Assembly (NCBI RefSeq): GCF_000521215.1
Contig: NZ_KI928930.1
Coordinates: forward strand, 305,572 to 355,448
Direction: 5' to 3'
Source of the DNA: Labrenzia sp. DG1229
GTDB taxonomy: Bacteria; Pseudomonadota; Alphaproteobacteria; Rhizobiales; Stappiaceae
Length of the DNA: 49,877 bases
Both the position numbers and the translations under genes were made by a program. Below the pieces are notes generated by a model, which was given only the letters and a program-made list of their open reading frames with translations, was not told where the DNA came from and made no database searches. Positions 26,732-36,351 of the stretch are shown in pieces (position 1 is the first letter of the stretch; each line of letters opens with the position of its first letter).

Positions 26732-27688
26732 TCACTTCGGATGCCGCAAACGCGGATTGGTCAAGATTGATCCGACATCTGCTGCCAGGTTGAGCAGGAT
26801 GAAGGTCGCCGCGAAGATGAGGCAACATGCCTGGACAATCGGGAAGTCGCGTTTGGAAACAGCGTCGACGAGGAGCTGGCCGACACCCGGATAGACGAAG
26901 ACAACTTCCACCAGAACCACACCGGTAATCAGGTAGGCAAGGTTCAGTGCAACCACATTGATGATCGGTGCCCAGGCGTTGGGAAGCGCGTGTTTGACGA
27001 TCACCTTCCAGGGCGGCACGCCTTTCAGCCGGGCCATTTCGATATATGGCGATGCAAGGAGGTTGATGATTGCGGCTCGGGTCATCCGCATCATGTGTGC
27101 GGTTACGACCAGAACCAGCGTCAACGCCGGAAGGAAGGTCCGGTGAAGCAGTTCGCCGAAACTCATGTCTGTACTGAGACTGGCGATGGCAGGGAAATAG
27201 TTGGTCTTCACGGCCAGGTACAGGATCAGGATGTAGCCGAGGAAGAATTCCGGAGAACTGATGGATGTCAAGGTCACGACATTGGCGACACGGTCGAACA
27301 GCGTGTTGCGCAGCAAAGCCACGATGACACCGAGAATGATCGAGATCGGTACAGCTATGACGGCTGCATATGTCGCAAGAAAAAGCGTGTTGATAAAGCG
27401 GCCGCTGATCGCTTCACTGACGCGTTCGCCTGATATGAGCGAAACACCGAAATCACCGGTGAGGGCACCTCCGAGCCATTGGAAATATCGCAAGATCGCG
27501 GGCTGATCGAGGCCCATTTTTTCGCGTAATGCGGTCACGGTTTCAGGTGTTGCTGCTTGCCCCAAAACGGCCTGGGCAATATCGCCCGGCAGCAGCTCAA
27601 CCGCGAAGAAAATCAGGATTGAGATCACCAGAAGAGTGACCACACCTAAGCCAAGTCTCTTTATGACCAGCTGTAGGATGTCCCCCAT
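26732..27688 (-). CDS. DppB-like ABC permease
   Basis: A 318-residue permease with six expected helices. It shows FFAVELLPGDIAQAVLGQAATPE after the first helix, as in DppB, and the EAA-type loop EMARLKGVPPWKVIVKHALPN. The start follows GGAGGG. It pairs with the DppC-like protein to make the membrane channel. The upstream intercistronic hairpin may lower its expression compared with the binding protein. Confidence 0.94.
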   Translation of the reverse strand: MGDILQLVIKRLGLGVVTLLVISILIFFAVELLPGDIAQAVLGQAATPETVTALREKMGLDQPAILRYFQWLGGALTGDFGVSLISGERVSEAISGRFINTLFLATYAAVIAVPISIILGVIVALLRNTLFDRVANVVTLTSISSPEFFLGYILILYLAVKTNYFPAIASLSTDMSFGELLHRTFLPALTLVLVVTAHMMRMTRAAIINLLASPYIEMARLKGVPPWKVIVKHALPNAWAPIINVVALNLAYLITGVVLVEVVFVYPGVGQLLVDAVSKRDFPIVQACCLIFAATFILLNLAADVGSILTNPRLRHPK

Positions 27689-27803
27689 TTGTCCCTCCAG
27701 AATAAAGACGCCCGGTACCCCAATTGACCGGATTCGTGTCGGGTGCGGATCTCGAACAGATCCTGAATTTGTCTTTTTGAAATACCCGACAGTCTAGTGC
27801 GGC

Positions 27804-27823
27804 GCCGCCCTCCAAAGGGCGGC
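27804..27823 (-). promoter_or_regulatory. intercistronic stem-loop between binding protein and DppB-like gene
   Basis: GCCGCCCT (27804-27811), loop CCAA, AGGGCGGC (27816-27823): a perfect eight-base stem, 44 bases past the binding-protein stop on the minus strand, without a T-run. The place and form parallel the hairpin at 17019-17042. Confidence 0.6.
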
Positions 27824-27867
27824 CCCATGTTGAAAGCGGCGAGCCAGGCCCGCCGCGATCTCAGATA

Positions 27868-29478
27868 TCAGCCTTCGAACCACCAGCGGTGTGTTCCCCG
27901 TGCGCCATCCGTCTCCCAGGACGAGGCAACACTCGGGCCGTGCTTGACGTTCTTGCGGCGAGCGTAGACGAAGTTGACGAACATCGGGATGATGGTGCCG
28001 CCGTCGTCACGCGCGAGCGAGCACATTTCGTGATACATCTCGCCGCGTCTTGTTTCGTCGAGTTCCGCCTTGGCCTGAAGCAGCAGTTCGTTGAAGCGCG
28101 CATTCTTCCAGTGCGCCTCGTTCCAGGCCGCGTCATCCTTGTAGGCGAGCGTGAACATGTTGTCCGGTGTCGGGCGTGCACCCCACTTGACGAACACCCA
28201 GGGCTTCTTGAGCCAGACATCCGACCAGTAACCGTCGTTTGCCTCGCGTACCGGTTTGATGTCGATGCCGGCTTTCTTCGCCTGTTCAGAGTAGAGCACG
28301 ATCATGTCCACCGCACCCGGCAACACGCTGTCCGCGGCGGACAGGCTGACCGAAAGATTTTCCATACCAGCCTGCTTCAAGTGCCATTTGGCCTTTTCAG
28401 GATCGTATGTGCGCTGCGGGATATCGGACGGGAAGTAAGGCATGTTCGGCGAGACATGGAAATCGTTGCCCGGGATGCCGGTGCCGAAAACGATCTTCTC
28501 GACGATTTCCTCGCGGTCGATCGCCAGCTTCAGCGCCATGCGTACGTCGACATTGTCGAACGGTGCAACATCGCAGAACATTGGCAGTGTGATCGCCGAT
28601 CCCGAAGGAATGTTGTCGAGTTCAACATCCGGATGACGCTGCAGCAGCGCCATGGTCTTCAGGTCCACGGATGAAATCGCATCCACATCACCGGTTACGA
28701 GTGCGGTCTGGCGGGCGTTCGGGTCGTTCAGGACGGTCATGTCAATCCGGTCGAACCACGCTCCCTCGCGGTGCCAGCCGTCGTGACGGACAAGGGTCGT
28801 TCCAATGCCGAATTCGTTCTGTTCGATCTTGTAGGGGCCGGCGCCGACACCGCTTTCCCAATCCACCGATCCATCGTCCTTTGCCGGCAGCATGACGAGA
28901 TGGTAGTCGGTCATGATCCACGGCAGATCGGCGAAGCCCTGGTCGAGCTCGATCACGATGTGCTTGTCACCATCTACCTTGATGTCGACGACACTATCGA
29001 GGAGAGCCTTGGCAGCCGATGTCGATTTCTCGCCGCGATGGTGATTCAACGAAGCAACGGCGTCGTTTGCAGTAAATTTACGCCCATCGTGGAATACGGC
29101 ATCGGTGTCGAGCTCGAACGTCCAGGTCTTGGCGTCCGGAGTTGCTTCCCAGCCGGTTGCCATGTCGGGGCCAAGGCCGTTTTCTTCCGTGATTTCCGTT
29201 AGATAACTGCGATGTGTGTGCGCCAGCTGAATGGAATAGACACTCTGATATGTGCCTGGATCGTGGTTGTCGCTCGTGTTGCCGTCGTGCACGCCGTAGC
29301 GGAACGTTCCGCCGCGCTTGGGTTGTGCCTTGGCTTGCGAAGTCCAAAGTCCGGTTGCAGTGGAGGCCGTTACGCCTGCGAGCATGGAGTATTGCAGGAA
29401 CTCACGTTTGGAGATGCCGCCGGTACGGGCCGCTTTCTCAAGATTGTTCAGTAACTCCGGGTTTTTGGATTTTGTCAT
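27868..29478 (-). CDS. dipeptide-type ABC transporter substrate-binding protein
   Basis: A 536-residue type-II (SBP_bac_5) binding protein. The N-terminus has a Tat-like signal with Lys-Arg rather than Arg-Arg (ISKREFLQYSMLAG), then a hydrophobic stretch and SQAKAQPKRGGTFRYG. Family marks include TWTFELDTDAVFHDGRKFTANDAV and the central FDNVDVRMALKLAIDREEIV. The start follows AAGGGGAG. It is the first gene of the importer operon, and its promoter should lie in the AT-rich interval upstream. The ligand is not evident; betaines or small peptides would fit the neighbours. Confidence 0.93.
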   Translation of the reverse strand: MTKSKNPELLNNLEKAARTGGISKREFLQYSMLAGVTASTATGLWTSQAKAQPKRGGTFRYGVHDGNTSDNHDPGTYQSVYSIQLAHTHRSYLTEITEENGLGPDMATGWEATPDAKTWTFELDTDAVFHDGRKFTANDAVASLNHHRGEKSTSAAKALLDSVVDIKVDGDKHIVIELDQGFADLPWIMTDYHLVMLPAKDDGSVDWESGVGAGPYKIEQNEFGIGTTLVRHDGWHREGAWFDRIDMTVLNDPNARQTALVTGDVDAISSVDLKTMALLQRHPDVELDNIPSGSAITLPMFCDVAPFDNVDVRMALKLAIDREEIVEKIVFGTGIPGNDFHVSPNMPYFPSDIPQRTYDPEKAKWHLKQAGMENLSVSLSAADSVLPGAVDMIVLYSEQAKKAGIDIKPVREANDGYWSDVWLKKPWVFVKWGARPTPDNMFTLAYKDDAAWNEAHWKNARFNELLLQAKAELDETRRGEMYHEMCSLARDDGGTIIPMFVNFVYARRKNVKHGPSVASSWETDGARGTHRWWFEG

Positions 29479-29969
29479 ACTTACTCCCCTTATGGATTTT
29501 TTTCAGGCACAAGGCCTGCGAGTTTCCCAAATGTAGCTTCAGCATTTTTCCGGTATTTGCAAAGCTCATATGCGACATATAATCAGCAAAACACGAACAC
29601 TGCCGATTCCGCTACCCTTTGGACGAAATTATTCCTTTCATTTTTTTTATCTTGACTAAATCCAATTTTTTCGCGTTGCGGCACAGGATTTGACCAGTTG
29701 CTTCAGTTTTGGGCAGCGGCACACATTCTGAGTACGTGTCGAGCTGTTAATATTATTGAATACTTTGGTAACATCTTGCAATGACCCTGAAATTAACATT
29801 ATTTAACTTTTAGCATCATTATCTTCCAAGATTTCAGCCGCTTCCCGTCAATTGTGGCTAGAAAATTGTTGCGGTTCACACGGGAGTGTTGTGAGCGTTG
29901 AATCAGCATCGGCACTGTTCCCATGGGGCTTTTGAGCATGTCGACAGGCATTTCTCATCCTTCATGAAA
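29479..29969. other. AT-rich intergenic region, 491 bases
   Basis: Between the binding-protein start and the end of the two-domain CoA-transferase gene, both on the minus strand. It is markedly AT-rich compared with its surroundings, with T-runs at about 29641-29670, and should carry the importer promoter. One short palindrome ATATG-CGA-CATAT lies at 29568-29580, about 90 bases upstream of the start. No open frame here looks like a gene. Confidence 0.55.
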
Positions 29970-32447
29970 CTATTCCGGAAGATATTTTTCCGACCATTGT
30001 TCTGCGGCGGAGCCGTTGGCGATCATCGCGTCGATTTCCCGTGTCTCATAACCCAGTTCTGAGAGGATATCCCTTGTATGAGCCCCGTATTTGGGAGCCG
30101 GGCCGGGAACAACAACCTGTGCCTGTTCAGGGCGGACGGCATTGGGAGCAACAAGGTCAACCCATCGCCCCATGGGGTGCGCGTCATGACGGATCGCGCA
30201 GAAGGTACCGGAACGAATGTCGGTCTCACCCTCACTCTCCTTCTTGAGCGCTGCCTTTCGCGTTGCATGAAGAGAGCTTAGGGGCACAACGGCCGCCGCC
30301 GTTCCTGAAAAACGTTCAGCCCAGTACTTTATCGGTTGCTGCACAAAGCGAGTAGTCAGTGTCTCCTCAAGGTCGTTTTCTTGAGCATTGAGCAGGTCAT
30401 GAAATTCAGGAACGTGGTTCAGACTGCTCTGCTGTAACGTAGGGGCCGCAAAGAACATCCAGCCGTCTGCTGCCTGATAGCACCTGTAGAACGGTCCCCA
30501 TCCGCGCACATGACGACCCGAAGGTTCATCAAAGGGCGCCCGGCCGTTGAAATCGTACATGAATTGGGCCTGGATCAATTCACCGGCAGAAGCGAGCGAC
30601 GCCCTGGCAATGCCGCCACAGCCAGTTACACGCAACCGTTCCAGGGCGGCTCCGAGCGCCGCACAACCGCAAAAACCCGCAAGGACGTCAATCGTGCCGA
30701 AATGTGCGTGTTCTTCCGGCGTATCCGGACCACCGCCAAATCGGGTCATGACGCCTGTAGCCGCCTGGGCCAGATCATCATAACCGAGATGGTCCGATTT
30801 CGGACCGCGAAGTGGTGCGCCGAAGGCGTCCAGTTGAACGAGTATCAGCTTTGGATTGATCTCGGCCAACCGCTCTTCGCTCAAACCAAGAGACAGACGC
30901 TGCTCGTCCGTTCCGTTCATTGTCACGACATCTGCCTCCGACACCAGTTTCCAAAGCGCGCTTTGGCCTTCGGCCGTGCGCAGGTTCAACAGGATGCTTC
31001 GTTTGCCACGTTGCGCCTGAAGCCCGAACACGACTGCATTCCACGGATCAACGGATGGCGAGACCGGTTGAACAAGGGTGACCTCCGCGCCAAAGCGCGC
31101 GACCGTCGAGCCGATGGTCGGCCCTGCAATCACGTTTGTCAGATCAAGAACTCTGAGCCCGTCCAGCCAGCCGCCAACTTTCGATTCCTGCTGCGTTCTT
31201 CGAGGTTCCAACAGAAGCTCAGGCAGGGCAGGGCGCATGTCGTCTGGCAATGGACCAGGCCGCTTGTTGACCGCTTCGCCATCACAAGATAGCCAGCAGA
31301 TGTTTCCCATCTGACGCATTTTGCCATGGCGTGGGTCGTCGACTTCCAGGACCAGACCGGACTGAAGCGCGTGTGGGTCCTTCAGCCATTCCCGGGTGCT
31401 GCGCTGTGTGGTTGCAGGCGCTTTCGCGGCACCAAACAGCGTTTCCCATTCATGCGAGGGCCGGGTCAGGAACGCTGCTTTCATGGCATCCGAGATCCTG
31501 CCGCGATCTTGCGTCCCGACGGGATAATTTCGAAGGGCCCAGTCCGATGGCCAGTCGCTTCTATCGAGGTAAACGTCGAAATCCGGCAGATCCTTCAACA
31601 GCTCCTGCAGACCCAGGAGTTCCAGGACCCGGACCGGATGCGTCACGATCGAGCAGGCAACCACATAAAAGCCGCGCCCGTCCGCGCACATGTAGGTGCG
31701 ATAAAAGGGGTCGAGAAACTCCGAAAGTTCCGGATAACTCAGATTGTTAGGCAGTCCAAGCCGCTCGCGGCGTTCCAATTCCAGTTCGCGTGGCGACTTG
31801 TAGCGATCCGGATAGTCCTCGATCTGCTCGCTGTTATAGACCAGCCCTTCGAACAGCGCCGATGCGAGTGGCACTTCGATATGATCACCGCCCAGTTGCT
31901 CCCGCGCGCGAAGCGCGAACAGGACCGACATTGCTCCGAATGCCGCGCCGTAGGCGGACGCCAGTCCGAGCGGTGTAAAGGACGGGTTGATGCCCATCAG
32001 ACGGCGGTTAAGTCCCATATCCGTAAACTGACCGGTTCTTGCCGCGATCACGGCTTCCCAGGCAGCAATCTCCCGCAATTCCGGATCTGAGGATGCAAAT
32101 CCTGGCAGCGACAAGGAGATGATCGCCGGATTGGCGCGGCGCAGAGATGAGGGGCCAACGCCAAGCCTTGCCATCACGCCGGGGCGAAAATTGTCGATGA
32201 CAACATCTGATCTCGCTGTCAACTTCAGAGCCGTTAGACGGCCTTCTTCCGATTTGAGATCGAGCGTCAGCGCCCGCTTACCCCTGGAAATCATGTCGAA
32301 GACCGGGGCCTTCCATCGCGGGCCTCCGGGTGGATCGATCCGGATCACTTCGGCGCCAAGATCGGAAAGCATCATTCCGACCAGTGGCCCAGCCAGGTAG
32401 TGCCCGAAATCAAGCACCCTGATGTGCGAAAGCGGCCTTTCCTGCAC
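29970..32447 (-). CDS. two-domain class III CoA-transferase (DddD-like architecture)
   Basis: An 825-residue fusion of two CaiB-type domains (about 5-410 and 430-820), each starting with an RVLDxxxxxAGP-like core. Length and layout resemble DddD, the dimethylsulfoniopropionate CoA-transferase/lyase, but other substrates use similar fusions. In single-domain members the acyl-carrying Asp lies in SLLDA-type motifs. Here domain one reads PLASA (Ser196) and domain two SLASA (Ser620), so both Asp positions appear to be Ser by my alignment by eye. The GTG at 32447 has GGAGGG before it. It is divergent from a GlxA-type regulator gene across 60 bases, which suggests common control. Confidence 0.88.
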   Translation of the reverse strand: MQERPLSHIRVLDFGHYLAGPLVGMMLSDLGAEVIRIDPPGGPRWKAPVFDMISRGKRALTLDLKSEEGRLTALKLTARSDVVIDNFRPGVMARLGVGPSSLRRANPAIISLSLPGFASSDPELREIAAWEAVIAARTGQFTDMGLNRRLMGINPSFTPLGLASAYGAAFGAMSVLFALRAREQLGGDHIEVPLASALFEGLVYNSEQIEDYPDRYKSPRELELERRERLGLPNNLSYPELSEFLDPFYRTYMCADGRGFYVVACSIVTHPVRVLELLGLQELLKDLPDFDVYLDRSDWPSDWALRNYPVGTQDRGRISDAMKAAFLTRPSHEWETLFGAAKAPATTQRSTREWLKDPHALQSGLVLEVDDPRHGKMRQMGNICWLSCDGEAVNKRPGPLPDDMRPALPELLLEPRRTQQESKVGGWLDGLRVLDLTNVIAGPTIGSTVARFGAEVTLVQPVSPSVDPWNAVVFGLQAQRGKRSILLNLRTAEGQSALWKLVSEADVVTMNGTDEQRLSLGLSEERLAEINPKLILVQLDAFGAPLRGPKSDHLGYDDLAQAATGVMTRFGGGPDTPEEHAHFGTIDVLAGFCGCAALGAALERLRVTGCGGIARASLASAGELIQAQFMYDFNGRAPFDEPSGRHVRGWGPFYRCYQAADGWMFFAAPTLQQSSLNHVPEFHDLLNAQENDLEETLTTRFVQQPIKYWAERFSGTAAAVVPLSSLHATRKAALKKESEGETDIRSGTFCAIRHDAHPMGRWVDLVAPNAVRPEQAQVVVPGPAPKYGAHTRDILSELGYETREIDAMIANGSAAEQWSEKYLPE

Positions 32448-32507
32448 GATAAGCCCTCCGACTTGTTCTCCTCGGGAAACAGATTATTTAAGCGGGGGAA
32501 CAAAGCT

Positions 32508-33479
32508 GTGCCGATTCTGCCAAAAAGCTGTCCTTATCTGCCAATGCCTGACTTCAATGTGACAATTCTGCTCTCCGGGTCCTTCTCGAACATGGTATTG
32601 GCCTGTCTGCTGGAGCCTCTGCGGGTCGTGCGGGACCGCGCCGGAGCGGAGATCTGCTGGAAGATCGCGACAGAGGCAGACACCGAAGTCAGCAGTTCGA
32701 GTGGGATCAAGGTCTCTCCGGACACTCGCCTCGCAGATGCCGGGCCCGCGGATCTCGTGTTTCTGATCTCGGGAGACAAGTTTCGTGAGGGCAATGCGCT
32801 GATAGCGCTTCGCCGTTACCTTTCTTCACTCACTCGGGACTGCACGATCATCGCCGCGGACACAGGCGCCTGGAAACTTGCAATGTTGGGCTGTCTCGAC
32901 GGACGTTCGGCAACCCTTCACTGGCAGTTGCTCGACGAGTTCGCCGAGACCTTTCCCAAGGTGCGTGTCCTGTCTGACCGTTTCGTCAAGGATGGCCGCT
33001 TCTGGACATGTGGCAGCGCGTCTGCCGCACTCGACCTGATCCTCAACTATATCGGTGACCGGTTTGGTCAGGCTGCTGCCTTCGATGCAGGGGCGATGTT
33101 CCTTCACGACAACGCACGCCGGTCAGGCGCTTCCGGTTTCGATCTGACGCTGGCATCGAGCGCACCGCACCAGCTGAAGCGGATAATCCGGGTGATGTCC
33201 GAAGCGTTGGAGCAGACGATGACGATCGCCGACATTGCCCGTGCCGTGAACATGTCCGAGCGATCGCTCCATCGCCTCGTTATCGAGAAACTGCAGATGC
33301 CTCCAGGGAAATACTACCTGCTCATGCGCCTTGACCGGGCAAGGCAGCTTGTCCTCTTTAGCGATCTGTCCCTGAACGATATTGCACTGCGCTGCGGTTT
33401 TGCCGGTGCCTCGACCCTGATCCGAAGCTTCAAGGCACATCGCGGGGTGGATCTGAGGAGCTTGCGCAATCGAGGATGA
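32508..33479 (+). CDS. GlxA-type transcriptional regulator (DJ-1/PfpI + AraC)
   Basis: A 323-residue regulator. The N-terminal amidotransferase-like domain (VTILLSGSFSNMVLACLLEPLRV..., then IIAADTGAWKLAMLGCLDG) is followed by a C-terminal AraC HTH pair (MTIADIARAVNMSERSLHRLV and LSLNDIALRCGFAGASTLIRSFKAHRG). GbdR, CdhR and SouR, which control betaine, carnitine and sarcosine breakdown, are members of this class. The GTG at 32508 has GGGGGAA seven bases upstream; the ATG at 32544 (MPDFNV) is the alternative but lacks such a site. It lies between the divergent CoA-transferase and the MttB operon and may control both. Confidence 0.85.
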   Translation: MPILPKSCPYLPMPDFNVTILLSGSFSNMVLACLLEPLRVVRDRAGAEICWKIATEADTEVSSSSGIKVSPDTRLADAGPADLVFLISGDKFREGNALIALRRYLSSLTRDCTIIAADTGAWKLAMLGCLDGRSATLHWQLLDEFAETFPKVRVLSDRFVKDGRFWTCGSASAALDLILNYIGDRFGQAAAFDAGAMFLHDNARRSGASGFDLTLASSAPHQLKRIIRVMSEALEQTMTIADIARAVNMSERSLHRLVIEKLQMPPGKYYLLMRLDRARQLVLFSDLSLNDIALRCGFAGASTLIRSFKAHRGVDLRSLRNRG

Positions 33480-33625
33480 TGCGTTTTCGGCCGGGAGGAG
33501 TTCCTGTTGATCGCCGAATAATGCGGCAATGTCGGAAAATGCGCCCCGTGTTCGGTTTCGGACAGGAAAATGCGGCTCCGAACGAGCAGGCTGGAGTCAA
33601 AGCAGACCAGAATTCGGAGACATTC

Positions 33626-35173
33626 ATGAGTGTTGCAGCTCGCAGCCGTAGCGGTGGCCGGGCAGGCCGCAGGGCCCTTCGGACCGCTCCCGACCACGAC
33701 ATGCTACCCGGACTTGCCCGGAACCTGCCGCTGTGCGAACCACTCGATGAAGATCAGATCCGGAAACTCGACGACGCGTCGATGTCGATCTTGGAGGATG
33801 TCGGCATCATCTTTCGTGATCCGATCGCTCTGGACGATTGGAAGAAGGCCGGCGCCAGGGTCGATGGAGAGAGGGTTTATCTTGACCGCGAGCATGTACG
33901 CGAACTGATCAGGACCATTCCCTCCAGTTTCACCTATCACGCCCGCAACCCGAAGAAGAACGTTCCCGTAGGTGGCAATCGAACGATCTTCGTTCCGATG
34001 ACCGGTGCACCCTTCCTGCGTGACCTGGACGGCGTCCGGCGCAATCCGATGCTGGATGACCTGGCCATGTTTCACAAGCTGAGTCACATGCTTCCGGCGA
34101 TCCACTCCAGTGCACACCACATCGTGGAACCTTACGACCACCCTATCAGCCACCGCCACCTCCGTATCACCTATTCCTCGATGAAACATTCTGACAAGAC
34201 ATTCATGGGCATGACGACCAGTCCGAAGAATGCGGAAGACGTCATGGACATGTGCGCGATCCTGTTCGGCGAGGAATATCTGGAAAATCATCCGGTCACG
34301 ACCGGAAACTGTAACGGAAACTCACCGCTTGTCTGGGACGAGACCATGCTCGGCGCCATGCGGGCCTTCAGCAAGCGGAACCAGCCCGTTCTTTGCTCAC
34401 CCTTTGTGCTTGGTGGCGCCAATACACCAGCATCTGTCGTTCCGGCGGTGGCGCAGCTCAACGCGGAGGCTCTCAGCGCACTCGCCTATACCCAGGTGAT
34501 CCGCAAAGGTGCGCCTGCAATATACGGGCACTACCTGTCGACGGTCTCCATGAGATCCGGCGCTCCGATGGCCGGTACGCCTGAAATCAGCCTGATGAAT
34601 TTTCTCATCGGGCAACTGGCCCGGTACTATGACGTCCCGTGGCGCAGCTCGGGATCACTCGGCGGTGCGAAAACCTTCGACGCGCAGGCCGGATACGAAA
34701 GCGCCACAACCCTGAACGCGGTCATCCATGCAGGTGCCAACTACATCTGGCATGCGGCGGGCTGGAACGAGGCCGGCATGCATTGCTGCGTTGCCAAGTT
34801 CATCGTTGATGCCGAACAGTGCGCGATGGTCTATCGCATGGCGGAGGGGCCTCGCTGGGACGATTTCGACGAGGCACTCGCCGCGGTGCGTGATGTCGGC
34901 CCGGGCGGTCACTACCTTGGCCATCCCCACACCCAGGAGAACTTCCAGCGGGCTTTCTTCATGCCGGACATGTTCGACAACAATTCGATCGAACAATGGA
35001 AGGCAGAAGGGGAAGTCGAGATTACCGAGCGGGCCCTGAAACAGGCCAGAAAGCTTTTGTCCGAATATCAGGAGCCGAAACTCGATGACGCCAGAAACGA
35101 GGCATTGCTCGATTATATTGCCCGCCGCGAGCGCGAAATTCCGGCGGAAGACGCCCTGAACCAGGACTACTGA
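33626..35173 (+). CDS. trimethylamine methyltransferase (MttB) family protein
   Basis: A 515-residue member of the MttB superfamily. No in-frame amber codon is present, so it is a non-pyrrolysine member. Such proteins demethylate quaternary amines (glycine betaine by MtgB, proline betaine by MtpB, carnitine by MtcB in anaerobes), passing methyl to a corrinoid protein; aerobic alphaproteobacterial homologues are poorly understood. Features include ITYSSMKHSDKTFMG, GNCNGNSPLVWDETML and ANTPASVVPAVAQLNAEAL. The ATG at 33626 has GGAGA upstream; the longer reading to 33476 is unlikely. No corrinoid-protein gene is in the window. It leads the run MttB, HpbD-like, two SDRs. Confidence 0.9.
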   Translation: MSVAARSRSGGRAGRRALRTAPDHDMLPGLARNLPLCEPLDEDQIRKLDDASMSILEDVGIIFRDPIALDDWKKAGARVDGERVYLDREHVRELIRTIPSSFTYHARNPKKNVPVGGNRTIFVPMTGAPFLRDLDGVRRNPMLDDLAMFHKLSHMLPAIHSSAHHIVEPYDHPISHRHLRITYSSMKHSDKTFMGMTTSPKNAEDVMDMCAILFGEEYLENHPVTTGNCNGNSPLVWDETMLGAMRAFSKRNQPVLCSPFVLGGANTPASVVPAVAQLNAEALSALAYTQVIRKGAPAIYGHYLSTVSMRSGAPMAGTPEISLMNFLIGQLARYYDVPWRSSGSLGGAKTFDAQAGYESATTLNAVIHAGANYIWHAAGWNEAGMHCCVAKFIVDAEQCAMVYRMAEGPRWDDFDEALAAVRDVGPGGHYLGHPHTQENFQRAFFMPDMFDNNSIEQWKAEGEVEITERALKQARKLLSEYQEPKLDDARNEALLDYIARREREIPAEDALNQDY

Positions 35174-35233
35174 CCGTCGCCGGGGGAGGCGTCTTGTCCT
35201 TCCCGTTGTCTTCACTGAATTTCGGAATGCCAG

Positions 35234-36337
35234 ATGAAAATCAAATCGGTCGAGATATTTCGCCACGATCTTCCGGTGAAGAACGGGCCATACACGATGG
35301 CCAATGCAGAGGTCTGGGCTCTGGAATCGACATTGGTCAAGCTCGTTGCCGACAACGGCAAAGTCGGCTGGGGTGAGACATGCCCGGTTGGACCGACATA
35401 TGCCGAGGCACATGCGCGCGGCGCGCAGGCAGCGCTCAGGCAATTGGCCCCGGCATTGATCAGCAAAGAGATCCAGCCGCTGACAATCAACAGGCTCATG
35501 CATGGTCAGCTCAACGGGCACAATTATGCCAAGGCAGCAGTCGACATTGCCATCCATGATCTGTTGGCAAGACACTACGATATCCGGGTTGCCGATCTGC
35601 TGGGCGGGGCGACACGGGAACGATTGCCGTCTTACTACGCGACAGGTGTCGGGGCGCCCGACGACATCGCAAGGCTGGCAGCGCAAAAACGGGATGAGGG
35701 ATACCCGCGTCTGCAGATCAAGGTCGGCGGCCGTCCCGTGGAACTCGATATCGAAACGATCCGCAAGGTCTGGGAAACGGTTTCAGCGTCGGGCATGCGG
35801 CTCGCCATCGACGGCAACCGGGGATGGACAACACGCGACGCGCTGCGTGTGAGCCGGGAATGCCAGGACATTCCGTTCGTGATGGAGCAACCCTGCAACA
35901 GGATCGAGGATCTGGAAAAGATCCGGCCGCAGGTTTCCCACGGCATTTACATGGATGAAAGCGGCGTCGATCTTGCCACCGCAATCCAAGCCGCAGGACG
36001 CGGGCTGGTAGACGGTTTCGGCATGAAGGTAACGCGGATCGGAGGTTTGCAGCAGATGGCCGCATTCAGGGATGTCTGTGAAGCATTCAATCTGCCCCAT
36101 ACATGCGATGATTCCTGGGGTGGTGACATCATCGCGGCCGCCTGTACCCACATAGCCGCCACTGTGAAGCCGTCGCTCCTTGAAGGTGTCTGGCTTGCCG
36201 CACCCATGATCGAAACGCCCTATACGACAAGTGAAGGCGTGAAAATTCGCGAAGGCCACATCCGATTGCCGCAGGGCGCCGGACTTGGCATTGAGGTGAA
36301 CGAAGCACTGTTCGGTGCACCCATCGCCTCGTTCTGA
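35234..36337 (+). CDS. hpbD: enolase-superfamily epimerase, HpbD-like (4-hydroxyproline betaine 2-epimerase)
   Basis: A 367-residue MLE-subgroup enolase protein. Paired base lysines Lys163 (LQIKVGG) and Lys265 ([10 protein letters not shown]) and metal ligands Asp193, Glu218 and Asp241 are all in place. It closely resembles what I recall of Pelagibaca bermudensis HpbD, including [35 protein letters not shown] and [16 protein letters not shown]. That enzyme racemises trans-4-hydroxyproline betaine and proline betaine at C2. I infer the same reaction, with the identity recalled rather than searched. It sits 60 bases after the MttB-family gene and 14 before an SDR gene. Confidence 0.85.
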   Translation: MKIKSVEIFRHDLPVKNGPYTMANAEVWALESTLVKLVADNGKVGWGETCPVGPTYAEAHARGAQAALRQLAPALISKEIQPLTINRLMHGQLNGHNYAKAAVDIAIHDLLARHYDIRVADLLGGATRERLPSYYATGVGAPDDIARLAAQKRDEGYPRLQIKVGGRPVELDIETIRKVWETVSASGMRLAIDGNRGWTTRDALRVSRECQDIPFVMEQPCNRIEDLEKIRPQVSHGIYMDESGVDLATAIQAAGRGLVDGFGMKVTRIGGLQQMAAFRDVCEAFNLPHTCDDSWGGDIIAAACTHIAATVKPSLLEGVWLAAPMIETPYTTSEGVKIREGHIRLPQGAGLGIEVNEALFGAPIASF

Positions 36338-36351
36338 CCGGGAGATCTCAC

